31,311 nucleotides of DNA from the NCBI GenBank assembly GCA_964584755.1, contig CAZPAV010000033.1, forward strand, positions 1-31,311. The letters run 5' to 3'. Positions 24,204-31,311 of the stretch are shown in pieces. Both the position numbers and the translations under genes were made by a program. Numbering within the stretch: the first letter of the stretch is position 1; each line of letters opens with the position of its first letter. The notes beneath the pieces are model-generated. The model was given only the letters and a program-made list of their open reading frames with translations. It searched no databases and was not told the DNA's origin. This stretch comes from CAZPAV01 sp964584755 (GTDB taxonomy: Bacteria; Actinomycetota; Acidimicrobiia; Spongiisociales; UBA5794).

Positions 24204-25062
24204 GAGTGCCTCCTGTCATCTCTTCCCGGAAGCTCGACACAGGATTGATGCAGCTTCCGATTCCATCAACGTGTACTTCGACCAGGTCTCCGTCCCGGAG
24301 AAACCGTGGCGGGGTACGGGCGAACCCGACTCCGGCAGGTGTGCCCGTGGTGATCACGTCCCCTGGCTCGAGCGTTGTGGAGCGTGCCAGGTAGGTGACG
24401 AGTTCCAGCGGTCCGAAGACGAGATCAGCGGTGTTCCCGTCCTGCAAGCGTTCCCCCGAGACTTCGGACCAGAGCCGTAGAGCACTCGGGTCGATCGAGT
24501 CCGCGGTGACGATCCACGGCCCGAGCGGGGCGAAGGTATCGAAACACTTGCTCCGAGGCCACTGAACGTCGGAGAACTGAACGTCCCGGGCTGTGACATC
24601 GTCACACACCGTGTATCCCAGAATCGCGTTCCGGGCATCCTCCACGTCGCCACCGGACAGAGACCTGCCGATCACGATCGCCAACTCGACCTCGCAGTCG
24701 ACCTCTGCCGTAGCTTCGCTGTTGAAACGGATAGGGTCGGCGGGTCCGATGATGGTGTTCGGGGTCTTGAGGAAGAAGAGAGGCCGTTCTGGTGCCTCGA
24801 ATCCACCCTCTCGGGCGTGGTCATGGTAGTTGAGGCCGACTCCAAAGAACTTCGAAGGGTTTCGCATCGGTGCGAGAAGCCGATAGCCTGCCTCGGCAAC
24901 ACCGATGCCTTCTCCGTCGAACCGGACACCGGCAGAGATCGCCTCTCGGAGAGCGTCGGCGGCGGGATGAGCGGACTCGCGTTGCAGTAGGACGCACCGG
25001 CCGCTCTCCTCGATCCGCGCGAGATACACGGAGCTGTCCACCCGAACGCGGGCCAGTCTCAT
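24190..25062 (-). CDS. Fumarylacetoacetate hydrolase (FAH) family protein
   Basis: The product is 290 aa from ATG 25062, overlapping the TPP-enzyme stop as ATGA. The N-terminal 65 residues are a small accessory domain. The FAH fold follows: KFFGVGLNYHDHARE (71-85), PLFFLKTPNTIIGP, metal ligands E124 and E126 in DCEVELAIVIG, D154/D155 in GYTVCDDVTARDVQ, then KCFDTFAPLGPWIVT and VITTGTPAGVGFAR. Members hydrolyse or decarboxylate beta-diketo and 2-oxo acids (fumarylacetoacetate, acylpyruvates, oxaloacetate) or dehydrate sugar acids such as 2-keto-3-deoxy acids. Its place between a TPP enzyme and an amidohydrolase suggests action on a 2-oxo acid intermediate. The exact reaction cannot be read from the motif set. 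Confidence 0.92.
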   Translation of the reverse strand: MRLARVRVDSSVYLARIEESGRCVLLQRESAHPAADALREAISAGVRFDGEGIGVAEAGYRLLAPMRNPSKFFGVGLNYHDHAREGGFEAPERPLFFLKTPNTIIGPADPIRFNSEATAEVDCEVELAIVIGRSLSGGDVEDARNAILGYTVCDDVTARDVQFSDVQWPRSKCFDTFAPLGPWIVTADSIDPSALRLWSEVSGERLQDGNTADLVFGPLELVTYLARSTTLEPGDVITTGTPAGVGFARTPPRFLRDGDLVEVHVDGIGSCINPVSSFREEMTGGTHDGG

Positions 25063-27416
25063 CGCGCGACCTCGCCTTCGGGAGTCGCGCGGTCGAGGAG
25101 TGCAACCGCGGCGTTGACGAGCGACTCGGTATCAAGATGATGCTTTCGGAAGAGGTCGCCGACGGTTCCGGACTCGCCGAAACCCGACACTCCGATCGAG
25201 ATGGACGGCACCTGTAGGGCCGTTCCGAGGAACGCGAGGTTGTGGGGATGCCCGTCGGCGACCATCAGGGCAGGAAGGCCGACCTCTTCGCTTGACAGCA
25301 GGTGGGGGAACGGGTCGGGCTGGTGTCGCGCCTCTTCGATGGTTGTCATCGCCGTCGAGTTCCATCTCCCGAACAGCCGGTCGGCGGAGGTGACGTTGAC
25401 GACGGAAGCGAAGATTCCTTCGGACAGGAGGACGTTGCTCGCCTGGCACGCCGCGGGCACCGCGGTACCGGTCGCGAAGATCAGGACTGCGTGCTCGGGA
25501 AGGTACGAGCTCTCCGTTCTCCGGTCGATGAGCCGGTAGGCACCGTCGAGTACCTGCCGTCGAAGCGAAGAGTGCTGCAACGGGAACCAGCGCTGGTCGA
25601 TCGGCAGGGTGGAAAGTCGAAGGTAGGTCGATCCTTGCTGATTGAGGGCCCGGTCGATGCCTGCGAGGAGCGTCCATTCGACCTCCGGCGCGAAGCATGG
25701 CTCGTAGCTGATCAGACCGGGGAGTGACACACCCAACCCGGGGGTGAGGGTGCTCTGGTGGGCTCCACCCTCGGGTGCGAGACTGACTCCCGATGGGGTT
25801 CCGACGATTACGAACGACGACCCGGAGTACAGTCCGTACACGAAGGCATCGAGCCCCCGTCTGATGAAGCAGTCGTATACGGTGCCGATTGGGGCCAGCG
25901 CCGGGCCGAAGGTCTTGGCCGAGAGTCCCAGTTGGGTGATCAGCCCGAACAGGTTCATTTCGGAGAGGCTCAACTCGAGATGCTGGCCGTTGGGACCTTC
26001 GTTCCACTTCAGCAACCGGCTTGCTCTTCCGTAGTAGCGTCGAGGTGTGGCGTGCCATGCCCCGACCCTGTTGATCCATCCGGACAGGTTGGTCGAGATG
26101 GAGACGTCGGGTGAGGCTGTAACGACTCGCCGCGCCACCGCGGGGTGGCTCCTGGCGAGCGCGGTCAAGGTTCGCCCAAACGCTTGCTGGGAGGAGATCC
26201 TCTCGGGGGACGAGATGTCGATAGTCGCGGGAACAGCGACGTACCCGCCCCTGAGTCGGGCGGCCCGGTTGAGCCGTGCTCGGGTAGCCTCCACGATCTT
26301 GCCTCCGGGAGAGGCTGGGTCAAGGCGCTCGTAGTAGTCCTCTCCGATCCCGAAGCTGGCAGCCAGGTCCTCGAGTTGGGCCCGGCTCATCAGCGCCGAG
26401 TGGTTGAGGGGATCCCCGGCGAAGGGCAGCTTCCATCCCTTGATCGTGTGGGCGAACACGACTGCCGGCGTGGCAGCCGATTCGGCGGCTCTGAATGAGC
26501 TTGCCAGGGTCTCCTGGTCGTGGCCTCCGAGATTCGTGAGCGCCCGATGCCACTCGGTAGGGGACAGGCTCGCCAGCAGCTTCGACAGGGCTCGCCGGTC
26601 CTCACGGGTCGCGGCGAGTCGGTCGGGGACCTCGCTGACGGGACCACTGAGGACGCTCTGGAACTCCTCGTTGTCCATTGCATCGAGCCGCCGCTTCAAG
26701 AACTCGCCACCTGGCTCGGCGAACAGCGTGTTGAGAAGCCTGCCGTACCTTGCCTCGATGACGCGCCATCCGTTGGCTACGAAGAGGTGCCTCAACCTCC
26801 GGACTCTCGTGGTGGGAATGACCCGGTCGAGGCTCTGCCGGTTGAGGTCGACCACCCAGCGAATCCCCGGGATGCCGTCGAAGCTCGATTCCGCAAGCGC
26901 CTCCCAGACGCTGCCCTCGTCGAGCTCGGCATCTCCAACGACGGCCCAGAACCTGCCGTCCTGGTTGAGGAGACCCTTGGACCGGAGGTAGTGCGCGGTC
27001 AGGGCCGAGAAGTTGACGGCCGTCGCCCCGAGCCCGAGCGATCCCGTGGAGTAGTCGACGAAGTCAGGGTTCTGTGTTTGGGAGGGGTATGCCTGGAGCC
27101 CCTGGAAGGAACGGAAACGGCGGAGCTTCTCTCGGGGGAGGCGACCGAGGAGGTACTGGATGGCATAGAGCACGGGGGCAGCGTGCGGCTTGACCGCGAT
27201 TCGGTCAGCGTTGGTGAGATGACCAAAGTACAGCGCGGTGAGGATGCTCACGCAACTGCTGCTCGATGCTTGGTGACCGCCGACCTTGATTCCGGCCGAA
27301 TCCTTTCTCTCGTTGGCTTCATGCACGATCAGGGACGCGAGCCACAGGACACGCCGCTCGATCTCCTCCAGTCCCTGGAGGATGTCTGCCGGGAGCGCGA
27401 CCATCAGTTCAGACAT
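25059..27416 (-). CDS. AceE/transketolase-like TPP-dependent enzyme (orphan 2-oxo acid dehydrogenase E1-like)
   Basis: The product is 785 aa from ATG 27416 (ATG 27404 is an alternative), overlapping the SDR gene by 8 bp; the frame is open upstream but runs antisense-like through the SDR. The layout follows the homodimeric pyruvate dehydrogenase E1: GGHQASSSSCVSILTALYFGHL (47-66), KPHAAPVLYAIQYLLGRLP (76-94), STGSLGLG (123-130), the TPP/Mg motif GDAELDEG ... DLNRQSLD (161-197), then FAHTIKGWKLPFAGDPLNH, a pyrimidine-binding middle domain and a transketolase-type C-terminal domain (VLIFATGTAVPAACQASNVLLSEGI). E. coli AceE is about 890 aa, so this is shorter. No E2 or E3 gene is nearby, so it may work as a decarboxylase, carboligase or transketolase on the 2-oxo acid made upstream. 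Confidence 0.85.
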   Translation of the reverse strand: MSELMVALPADILQGLEEIERRVLWLASLIVHEANERKDSAGIKVGGHQASSSSCVSILTALYFGHLTNADRIAVKPHAAPVLYAIQYLLGRLPREKLRRFRSFQGLQAYPSQTQNPDFVDYSTGSLGLGATAVNFSALTAHYLRSKGLLNQDGRFWAVVGDAELDEGSVWEALAESSFDGIPGIRWVVDLNRQSLDRVIPTTRVRRLRHLFVANGWRVIEARYGRLLNTLFAEPGGEFLKRRLDAMDNEEFQSVLSGPVSEVPDRLAATREDRRALSKLLASLSPTEWHRALTNLGGHDQETLASSFRAAESAATPAVVFAHTIKGWKLPFAGDPLNHSALMSRAQLEDLAASFGIGEDYYERLDPASPGGKIVEATRARLNRAARLRGGYVAVPATIDISSPERISSQQAFGRTLTALARSHPAVARRVVTASPDVSISTNLSGWINRVGAWHATPRRYYGRASRLLKWNEGPNGQHLELSLSEMNLFGLITQLGLSAKTFGPALAPIGTVYDCFIRRGLDAFVYGLYSGSSFVIVGTPSGVSLAPEGGAHQSTLTPGLGVSLPGLISYEPCFAPEVEWTLLAGIDRALNQQGSTYLRLSTLPIDQRWFPLQHSSLRRQVLDGAYRLIDRRTESSYLPEHAVLIFATGTAVPAACQASNVLLSEGIFASVVNVTSADRLFGRWNSTAMTTIEEARHQPDPFPHLLSSEEVGLPALMVADGHPHNLAFLGTALQVPSISIGVSGFGESGTVGDLFRKHHLDTESLVNAAVALLDRATPEGEVAR

Positions 27417-28167
27417 AGAAAGCAGAGGTTCCTCCGTCGACGAGAAGCTCGACACCCGTGGTCCAGGCCGATTCGTTGGATGCAAGATAAACGGCGGCCG
27501 AGGCCACATCATCCGGTGTGCCGAAGCGACCCAATGGGTAGCGCTCGAGGCGTTTCTCGGCAACCTGTGGGTCCCGGATGGGTGCCATATCGGTCACGAT
27601 CGTTCCGGGACTGATGACATTGCACCGGACTCCGTACCGTGCGAACTCGACGGCCAGCGACTTGGTCAATCCGACTATGGCCCCTTTCGACGCGGCGTAC
27701 GCATCCTGAGGCATTCGCGTCCCGAGCGAAGCCCGGATCGAAGCGATGTTGATCACACTTCCCGTGCCGATTTGGATCATGCCGGGAACGAAGTGCTTAC
27801 AGCCGAGGAAGATGCTTCGGACGTTGATGGCCATGACTCGATCCCACGTGGCTACGTCCATGTCGAGTACCGATCCGTCGTCCGGGAGAAACACGGCAGC
27901 GTTGTTGTAAAGCACGCTGGCGGTCCCGAGTTCCGTCTCGGCGTATGACCGGGCAGCCTTCCAGTCTGCTTCCGCCGACACGTCGCAACCCAGGAACAGT
28001 GCCGCGTGGCCGCGGCTTCGGAGCTCACCGGCGGCCTCCTCACCTCGGGCCACGTCAACATCGAGTAGCAGGACCGATGCACCTTCCTGGGCGAAACGAG
28101 AGGCGACGGATCGGCCCTGGCCGGTGGCGGCCCCCGTGACAACGCAGACGGCTCCAGCAAGTCTCAC
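27409..28167 (-). CDS. Short-chain dehydrogenase/reductase (FabG-like)
   Basis: The product is 252 aa from ATG 28167, overlapping the RidA stop as ATGA. TGAATGQG at 11-18 is the cofactor motif; Asp in LLLDVDVARG favours NAD(H). YNNAAVF is the NNAG equivalent. Catalytic residues are Asn in INVRSIF, Ser in NIASIRAS and Tyr/Lys in DAYAASKGA. The C-terminal FGTPDDVASAAVYLASNESAWTTGVELLVDGG is typical of classical FabG-like enzymes. It should interconvert a hydroxyl and a keto group in the pathway. It sits mid-operon between RidA and the TPP enzyme. Confidence 0.93.
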   Translation of the reverse strand: MRLAGAVCVVTGAATGQGRSVASRFAQEGASVLLLDVDVARGEEAAGELRSRGHAALFLGCDVSAEADWKAARSYAETELGTASVLYNNAAVFLPDDGSVLDMDVATWDRVMAINVRSIFLGCKHFVPGMIQIGTGSVINIASIRASLGTRMPQDAYAASKGAIVGLTKSLAVEFARYGVRCNVISPGTIVTDMAPIRDPQVAEKRLERYPLGRFGTPDDVASAAVYLASNESAWTTGVELLVDGGTSAFYV

Positions 28168-28637
28168 CGGGACACCTCGAGCTCGGCGACGAGCTCGATC
28201 TCGACCGGGACGCCGAGGGGCAGTTGCGCTACCCCAATAGCGGATCGAGCATGGATTCCCGCATCTCCCCAGAGCTCGACGAAGATCTCAGAGGCAGCGT
28301 TGATCACCTCGGGCTGGCGTACGAAGTCCTCGGCTGAGGCGACGAACCCAACCAGCTTGAGGATCCTTCGAATCCTGTTCAGATCTCCGACCGCATGGCA
28401 GAGTGTCGCCAGGAGATTGAGCGCAACCCTTCTCGCCGCGAGGCGGCCCTCGTCCACGTCGATCGCGTCACCCAGTCGGCCTCGCACGGTCGGCTCGCCT
28501 TCGACGTCGGGTATGTGTCCGGACACATAGAGGATTCGGCCGCATCGCGAGTAGCGGGCGAACGGAGCATCAATGGGGAGCGGCGAGTAGGGGGGGATCA
28601 CGATCCCCACTTGTTCCGGGGTCTTGGCGAGCGTCAT
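28164..28637 (-). CDS. RidA/YjgF-family enamine/imine deaminase
   Basis: The product is 157 aa. ATG 28637 overlaps the PLP-enzyme stop as ATGA; longer in-frame extensions run antisense through that gene. The RidA fold is clear: YSRCGRILYVSGHIPDVEG, a central VALNLLATLCHAVGDLNRIRRILKLVGFVAS and the C-terminal ARSAIGVAQLPLGVPVEIELVAEL. The substrate-carboxylate Arg (R131, equivalent to E. coli R105) and the Glu 15 residues later (E146, equivalent to E120) are both present, so it should be active. RidA hydrolyses 2-aminoacrylate and related enamines/imines released by PLP dehydratases to 2-oxo acids and ammonia. Its coupling to a D-serine-dehydratase-like gene matches that role. Confidence 0.93.
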   Translation of the reverse strand: MTLAKTPEQVGIVIPPYSPLPIDAPFARYSRCGRILYVSGHIPDVEGEPTVRGRLGDAIDVDEGRLAARRVALNLLATLCHAVGDLNRIRRILKLVGFVASAEDFVRQPEVINAASEIFVELWGDAGIHARSAIGVAQLPLGVPVEIELVAELEVSR

Positions 28638-29785
28638 TTCGACAGCCCTCGTGCTGTCGACGTCCACGTGGCGACATGCGTGCCGTTCTCGATGATCTCC
28701 GCTTCGCCGAGTTCGTGGAAGACCGAACAGATGTGGATCGGAAGGATCTGGAGCTTGCGGCCGATTTCCAGCCGGGTCGGGCGGCCGTGGCCTTCCCATT
28801 GGAGCCAACCGTGTTCTTCGGAGAGCCGTCTGAGTCTCCAGCCAGGGTGTCCGATTACGAGGCCGTGTAACGGCGAGCTGTGCTCCCCCCAGATGGAGAG
28901 CTGATCCTGGCCGAGCACCTTCGCCCCCGCGTCGACGATCGCGCGATTCGGGGCAGCATGGCTGACGACCGTCGATAGTACGCGGGCGGCACATCGGTCG
29001 ATGCCGACTATCCCCATGTGGACCTGCCCGTAGTCGTTGAAGGCGTAGATGCCAGGCCGAATCTCGGTGACACCCGGCGTCGTCGAATGCTTGACCGTTG
29101 CTGTCGATCCGACTGAAACGCTGTCCACGGGAATCCCCAACCTTCGCAACTGCTCGGCGAGGTCGGCCATGAGGTCTCCGGCCTTCTTCGCTGCTGTGGC
29201 GACGGCTTCCGGGCTCCCGGTGACGGAGGCGTGTCCCTCGTGGGTGATGAGACCCTTGAACCGGATGCCCTCCACAGCTGCCAGCTCTCGCGCGACGGGG
29301 ACGGCAGTCTCCGGAGGGACTCCGGTCCGGTGGAAGCCCGTATCGACGAGCAGGAGAACGTCGGCTCGGAGACCGCTCCCAGCCAATGCCCGAGACAGTT
29401 CGCGCGCCGCCTGGAGGCTGTCGACGCTGAGTCTGAGATCTGCGCGGGGCAGAAGCCGCTTGGCGCGTTCGTACTTCTGTTCTCCAGCGATGGGATACGC
29501 CATGACCACGCTGTCGAAGCCCGCGTCGATGAAGTGTTCAGCCTCCGACAACTTGGCTACGCAAAGGCGAGTCGCTCCCGAGTCGATCTGCATCCGGGCG
29601 AACTCGATGGTCCGGTGGGTCTTCACGTGTGGCGCCAGGGTCACGCCGGCCGCGCGGGCGAATCGAGCCATGTCCTCGAGGTTGTTCTTGACTCGAGCCA
29701 GGTCGACCACAAGAGACGGAGTTTCGATGTGGTCGGGGATGATCAGAGCTGCACCATCAGCCGTCTCCCAGGTTCGGATGGTCAT
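28634..29785 (-). CDS. Fold-type III PLP enzyme, D-serine dehydratase/D-threonine aldolase family
   Basis: The product is 383 aa from ATG 29785, overlapping the preceding RidA-like stop as ATGA. The alanine-racemase-like barrel carries the PLP lysine K55 in APHVKTHRT, preceded by ETPSLVVDLARVKNNL. LLLVDTGFHRTGV and GLITHEGHASVTG are barrel motifs, and EIRPGIYAFNDYGQ closes the phosphate side. In the C-terminal beta domain the metal pair reads H351-x-C353 (PIHICSVFH). In characterised enzymes, His-Cys is the zinc site of eukaryotic-type D-serine dehydratase, while D-threonine aldolase has His-Asp; so dehydration of a D-beta-hydroxy amino acid is favoured. Products would be an enamine/imine, a RidA substrate. 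RidA-family genes lie on both sides. Confidence 0.9.
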   Translation of the reverse strand: MTIRTWETADGAALIIPDHIETPSLVVDLARVKNNLEDMARFARAAGVTLAPHVKTHRTIEFARMQIDSGATRLCVAKLSEAEHFIDAGFDSVVMAYPIAGEQKYERAKRLLPRADLRLSVDSLQAARELSRALAGSGLRADVLLLVDTGFHRTGVPPETAVPVARELAAVEGIRFKGLITHEGHASVTGSPEAVATAAKKAGDLMADLAEQLRRLGIPVDSVSVGSTATVKHSTTPGVTEIRPGIYAFNDYGQVHMGIVGIDRCAARVLSTVVSHAAPNRAIVDAGAKVLGQDQLSIWGEHSSPLHGLVIGHPGWRLRRLSEEHGWLQWEGHGRPTRLEIGRKLQILPIHICSVFHELGEAEIIENGTHVATWTSTARGLSK

Positions 29786-30291
29786 GACCCCCCGCCTCTG
29801 TGCAGGCGCAACTTCATCGACGCCACCAACGGAAGGCCGAACGGGAGCGTGTGGACCCCGACGACGGTTCTGGCATGCGCTCCAACGATCGGCCCGAATG
29901 CCGCGAGGAGAACCTCGCTGGCGCCGTCGGCAACTGTCGCGTGGTTCTCGAACCGGCTGTGGGCCCGCACATAGACGATGAGCTCGAGGATGCGCGCCAC
30001 GGCGGCGATGCCGACTGTCTGGTCCACGGCCGCGATCAGGTGCACCGCAGTTACTGCTGCCGCGGCGCGGGCTGCGCCCTCGGAGAGGTCGGTGCCGACC
30101 TCTCCGATGTGCGTGAACCCTCCGTTCCCGTCCAGGGCGAACGGTCCGAGGGCGCTGGTGTGGGCGACGTCACCGTCGCTCCGTACGACGGCGTAGGACC
30201 CTCGGGGAGTGGCGAGGACACGGGGAAGGTGGAGACCGAATGGTTCGAGTCTCCGTTCGACCACTGCTCGCGACAGGGAGGAGGCGGTCAT
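29782..30291 (-). CDS. RidA/YjgF-like protein lacking the conserved glutamate
   Basis: The product is 169 aa from ATG 30291, one base after the ABC ATPase stop. The overall order follows the RidA family: LATPRGSYAVVRSDGDVAHTSALGP in place of VRAGDLLFVSGQ, a helical AARAAAAVTAVHLIAAVDQTVGIAAVARILELIVYVRA, and C-terminal ARTVVGVHTLPFGLPLVASMKL. The Arg (R141) is kept, but the position 15 residues later, Glu in RidA, is Val (V156). This matches the more distant 'YjgF/chorismate mutase-like' subgroup. It may act on another substrate or bind an intermediate without catalysis. It is in the same operon as a canonical RidA, which argues for a separate role rather than redundancy. Confidence 0.87.
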   Translation of the reverse strand: MTASSLSRAVVERRLEPFGLHLPRVLATPRGSYAVVRSDGDVAHTSALGPFALDGNGGFTHIGEVGTDLSEGAARAAAAVTAVHLIAAVDQTVGIAAVARILELIVYVRAHSRFENHATVADGASEVLLAAFGPIVGAHARTVVGVHTLPFGLPLVASMKLRLHRGGGS

Positions 30292-30292
30292 G

Positions 30293-31081
30293 TCAGGCCT
30301 GGTCCTCGTCGAGTCGAAGAGCCACCGGCGCCGCGCCGGTCATCTGCTCGACGAGTGAACGGGCGCTGGTATCGCGGGCATGTGCCGTGTAGACACTGCG
30401 GCCCAATCTCAGGACGGTCACCCGGTCCGCGACCTCCATCACGTGCTCCAGGTTGTGGGTGATGAGGATCACGCCAAGACCCTCGCTGCGGAGTCGTGAG
30501 ATGAAGTCCAAGACGACTTGGGTCTGCCTCACTCCAAGGGCAGCGGTTGGTTCGTCGAGGACTGCGATCTTTCGTTCCCAGATGACCGCACGGCTGATGG
30601 CTACTGCCTGTTGCTGACCGCCGGAGAGGGCAACGACCTTCGTGTCTATGGGTGGAAGATCGATTCCGAGCCTGGCATAGCTGTCCCGGACGACGCGACG
30701 CATCCGCTTCCTGTCGATGCGGCGGATGGCTGAGAGGAGCCGTCCGGGACCGTACAACTCGCGGTTCAGGAAGATGTTCTCGGTGATGTCCAGGCTGGGA
30801 ATCAGGGACAGCGTCTGGAACACCGTCTCGATGCCAACCCTCTGGGAGTCTGCCGGATCCTGGAAATGTTGTTCCGCCCCCTCGACGAGGATGGCTCCGC
30901 TGTCAGGCCGGTGCACCCCGGCAATCACCTTGACCAAGGTGGACTTGCCGGCGCCGTTGTCGCCGATCAGACCCAGTATCTCGCCACGGTCGACGAACAG
31001 CGATGCTCCGGTCAGTGCCCTCGTCGATCCGAAACGCTTGTGGATATCCACAACCTCCAGCAGTGGCGTGGCGGTGCTCAC
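30293..31081 (-). CDS. ABC transporter ATP-binding protein (CUT2/ribose type, single domain)
   Basis: The product is 262 aa. I chose GTG 31081, which overlaps the permease stop as GTGA and has GGAG 8 nt upstream. Walker A GDNGAGKST (40-48), Q-loop region (VETVFQTLSLIPSLDITENIFL), signature LSGGQQQAVAISRAV, Walker B IAVLDEPTAALG and switch His in VILITHNLEHV are all present. DNGAGKSTLVKVIAGVHRPDSG and the TxNIFLNRE stretch are typical of the carbohydrate uptake 2 (ribose/fructose/xylose) subfamily. It has one ATPase domain, like FrcA, rather than the doubled RbsA form. Together with the adjacent permease it imports the operon's substrate; the periplasmic binding protein must lie beyond the right edge. 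Confidence 0.95.
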   Translation of the reverse strand: MSTATPLLEVVDIHKRFGSTRALTGASLFVDRGEILGLIGDNGAGKSTLVKVIAGVHRPDSGAILVEGAEQHFQDPADSQRVGIETVFQTLSLIPSLDITENIFLNRELYGPGRLLSAIRRIDRKRMRRVVRDSYARLGIDLPPIDTKVVALSGGQQQAVAISRAVIWERKIAVLDEPTAALGVRQTQVVLDFISRLRSEGLGVILITHNLEHVMEVADRVTVLRLGRSVYTAHARDTSARSLVEQMTGAAPVALRLDEDQA

Positions 31082-31311
31082 GCGCCCGTCTCCGTCCAAG
31101 TGGAGGCCGATTGATCGGACCCTGCTGAGTCCTCGTCGCCCCCAACGGCGACCCGCTCCAGCCTGCGATAGAGAGCGTCGAGAAAGGCGGCGAAGAGAAG
31201 AGCCGCGCCTATTGCGACCTGTTGCCAGAACACGCCAACGCCCGTGAGGACGAGGCCGTTGCGCAGCACTCCCAGGAAGAGCAGGCCACTGAGAACGCCG
31301 CCGAAAGTCCC
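31078..31311 (-). CDS. ABC transporter permease (RbsC-like), C-terminal fragment at window edge
   Basis: The frame is open from the right edge (31311) to the stop at 31078, giving the last 77 residues. GTFGGVLSGLLFLGVLRNGLVLTGVGVFWQQVAIGAALLFAAFLDALYRRLERV matches the last two transmembrane helices of RbsC-family sugar permeases (GTLIGALIIGVLNNGLNLLGVSSFWQQVVIG). A hydrophilic tail of about 25 residues follows. It overlaps the ATPase gene as GTGA. The start and the rest of the protein lie outside the window. Confidence 0.9.
   Translation of the reverse strand, partial: GTFGGVLSGLLFLGVLRNGLVLTGVGVFWQQVAIGAALLFAAFLDALYRRLERVAVGGDEDSAGSDQSASTWTETGA

Noticed and set aside
28638..28994. Upstream extension of the first RidA gene
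   Set aside because: The in-frame extension is antisense-like sequence within the PLP enzyme gene; ATG 28637 gives a normal RidA length and an ATGA overlap.
1..31311. tRNA, rRNA, CRISPR arrays and insertion sequences
   Set aside because: I looked for cloverleaf-like segments, regular spaced repeats and transposase motifs on both strands and found none I could support.

Overview
The window reads as chromosomal DNA of a high-GC Gram-positive-type bacterium, most likely an actinobacterium and possibly Acidimicrobiia or a relative. The reasons are strong GC bias, many GTG starts with good Shine-Dalgarno sites, threonine-run linkers in exported proteins, a CitA-type second citrate synthase and an actinobacterial-style GT39/YkcA-B mannosyltransferase. 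The lineage is inferred; there is no rRNA or other marker gene here.

Layout. (1) 1-7257, minus strand: a six-gene membrane electron-transfer operon. Read 5' to 3' it encodes an ethylbenzene-dehydrogenase-type heme lipoprotein, a membrane-anchored four-cluster ferredoxin subunit, an NrfD/ActC-type quinone-interacting membrane subunit, a membrane cytochrome c, a five-CxxCH protein with four tandem cytochrome c domains, and a choice-of-anchor-V protein cut by the window edge. No molybdopterin catalytic subunit is visible. (2) 7570-9549, plus: a GT39 glycosyltransferase. (3) 9658-11049, minus: a group II PLP decarboxylase. (4) 11193-13605: two divergent citrate synthase paralogues, one with an N-terminal DNA-binding domain, separated by a short region with a repeated AT-rich palindrome. 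(5) 13647-16131, minus: a tight pair of unrecognised genes. (6) 16226-17155, minus: a UspA-like plus CBS-domain protein. (7) 17334-18113, minus: an intact DUF1778-type antitoxin followed by a GNAT toxin broken by two frameshifts. (8) 18312-18872, plus: a small zinc-ribbon protein.

(9) 19304-31311 is compositionally different (visibly lower GC). It contains a GntR/FCD regulator with an SDR on the plus strand. These converge on a long minus-strand catabolic cluster that enters from the right edge: CUT2-type ABC permease (partial), ABC ATPase, RidA-like protein, D-serine-dehydratase-like PLP enzyme, second RidA, SDR, AceE/transketolase-like TPP enzyme, FAH-family hydrolase, and a D-aminoacylase-type amidohydrolase. 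An SDR and an SMP-30/gluconolactonase-like protein follow after gaps. The first nine genes are joined by 1-14 bp overlaps or a 1 bp gap, so they almost certainly form one operon.

How they may work together (inference): the right-hand cluster looks like uptake and breakdown of an N-acylated or otherwise modified D-beta-hydroxy-amino-acid compound. The amidohydrolase would deacylate it, the PLP enzyme would dehydrate it, RidA would hydrolyse the enamine/imine to a 2-oxo acid, and the TPP enzyme would act on that acid. The SDRs, lactonase-like and FAH-like proteins would handle the remaining carbon skeleton. The left-hand operon looks like a quinone-to-cytochrome (or reverse) respiratory module resembling alternative complex III or Psr/Nrf systems, but with a non-standard set of heme proteins.
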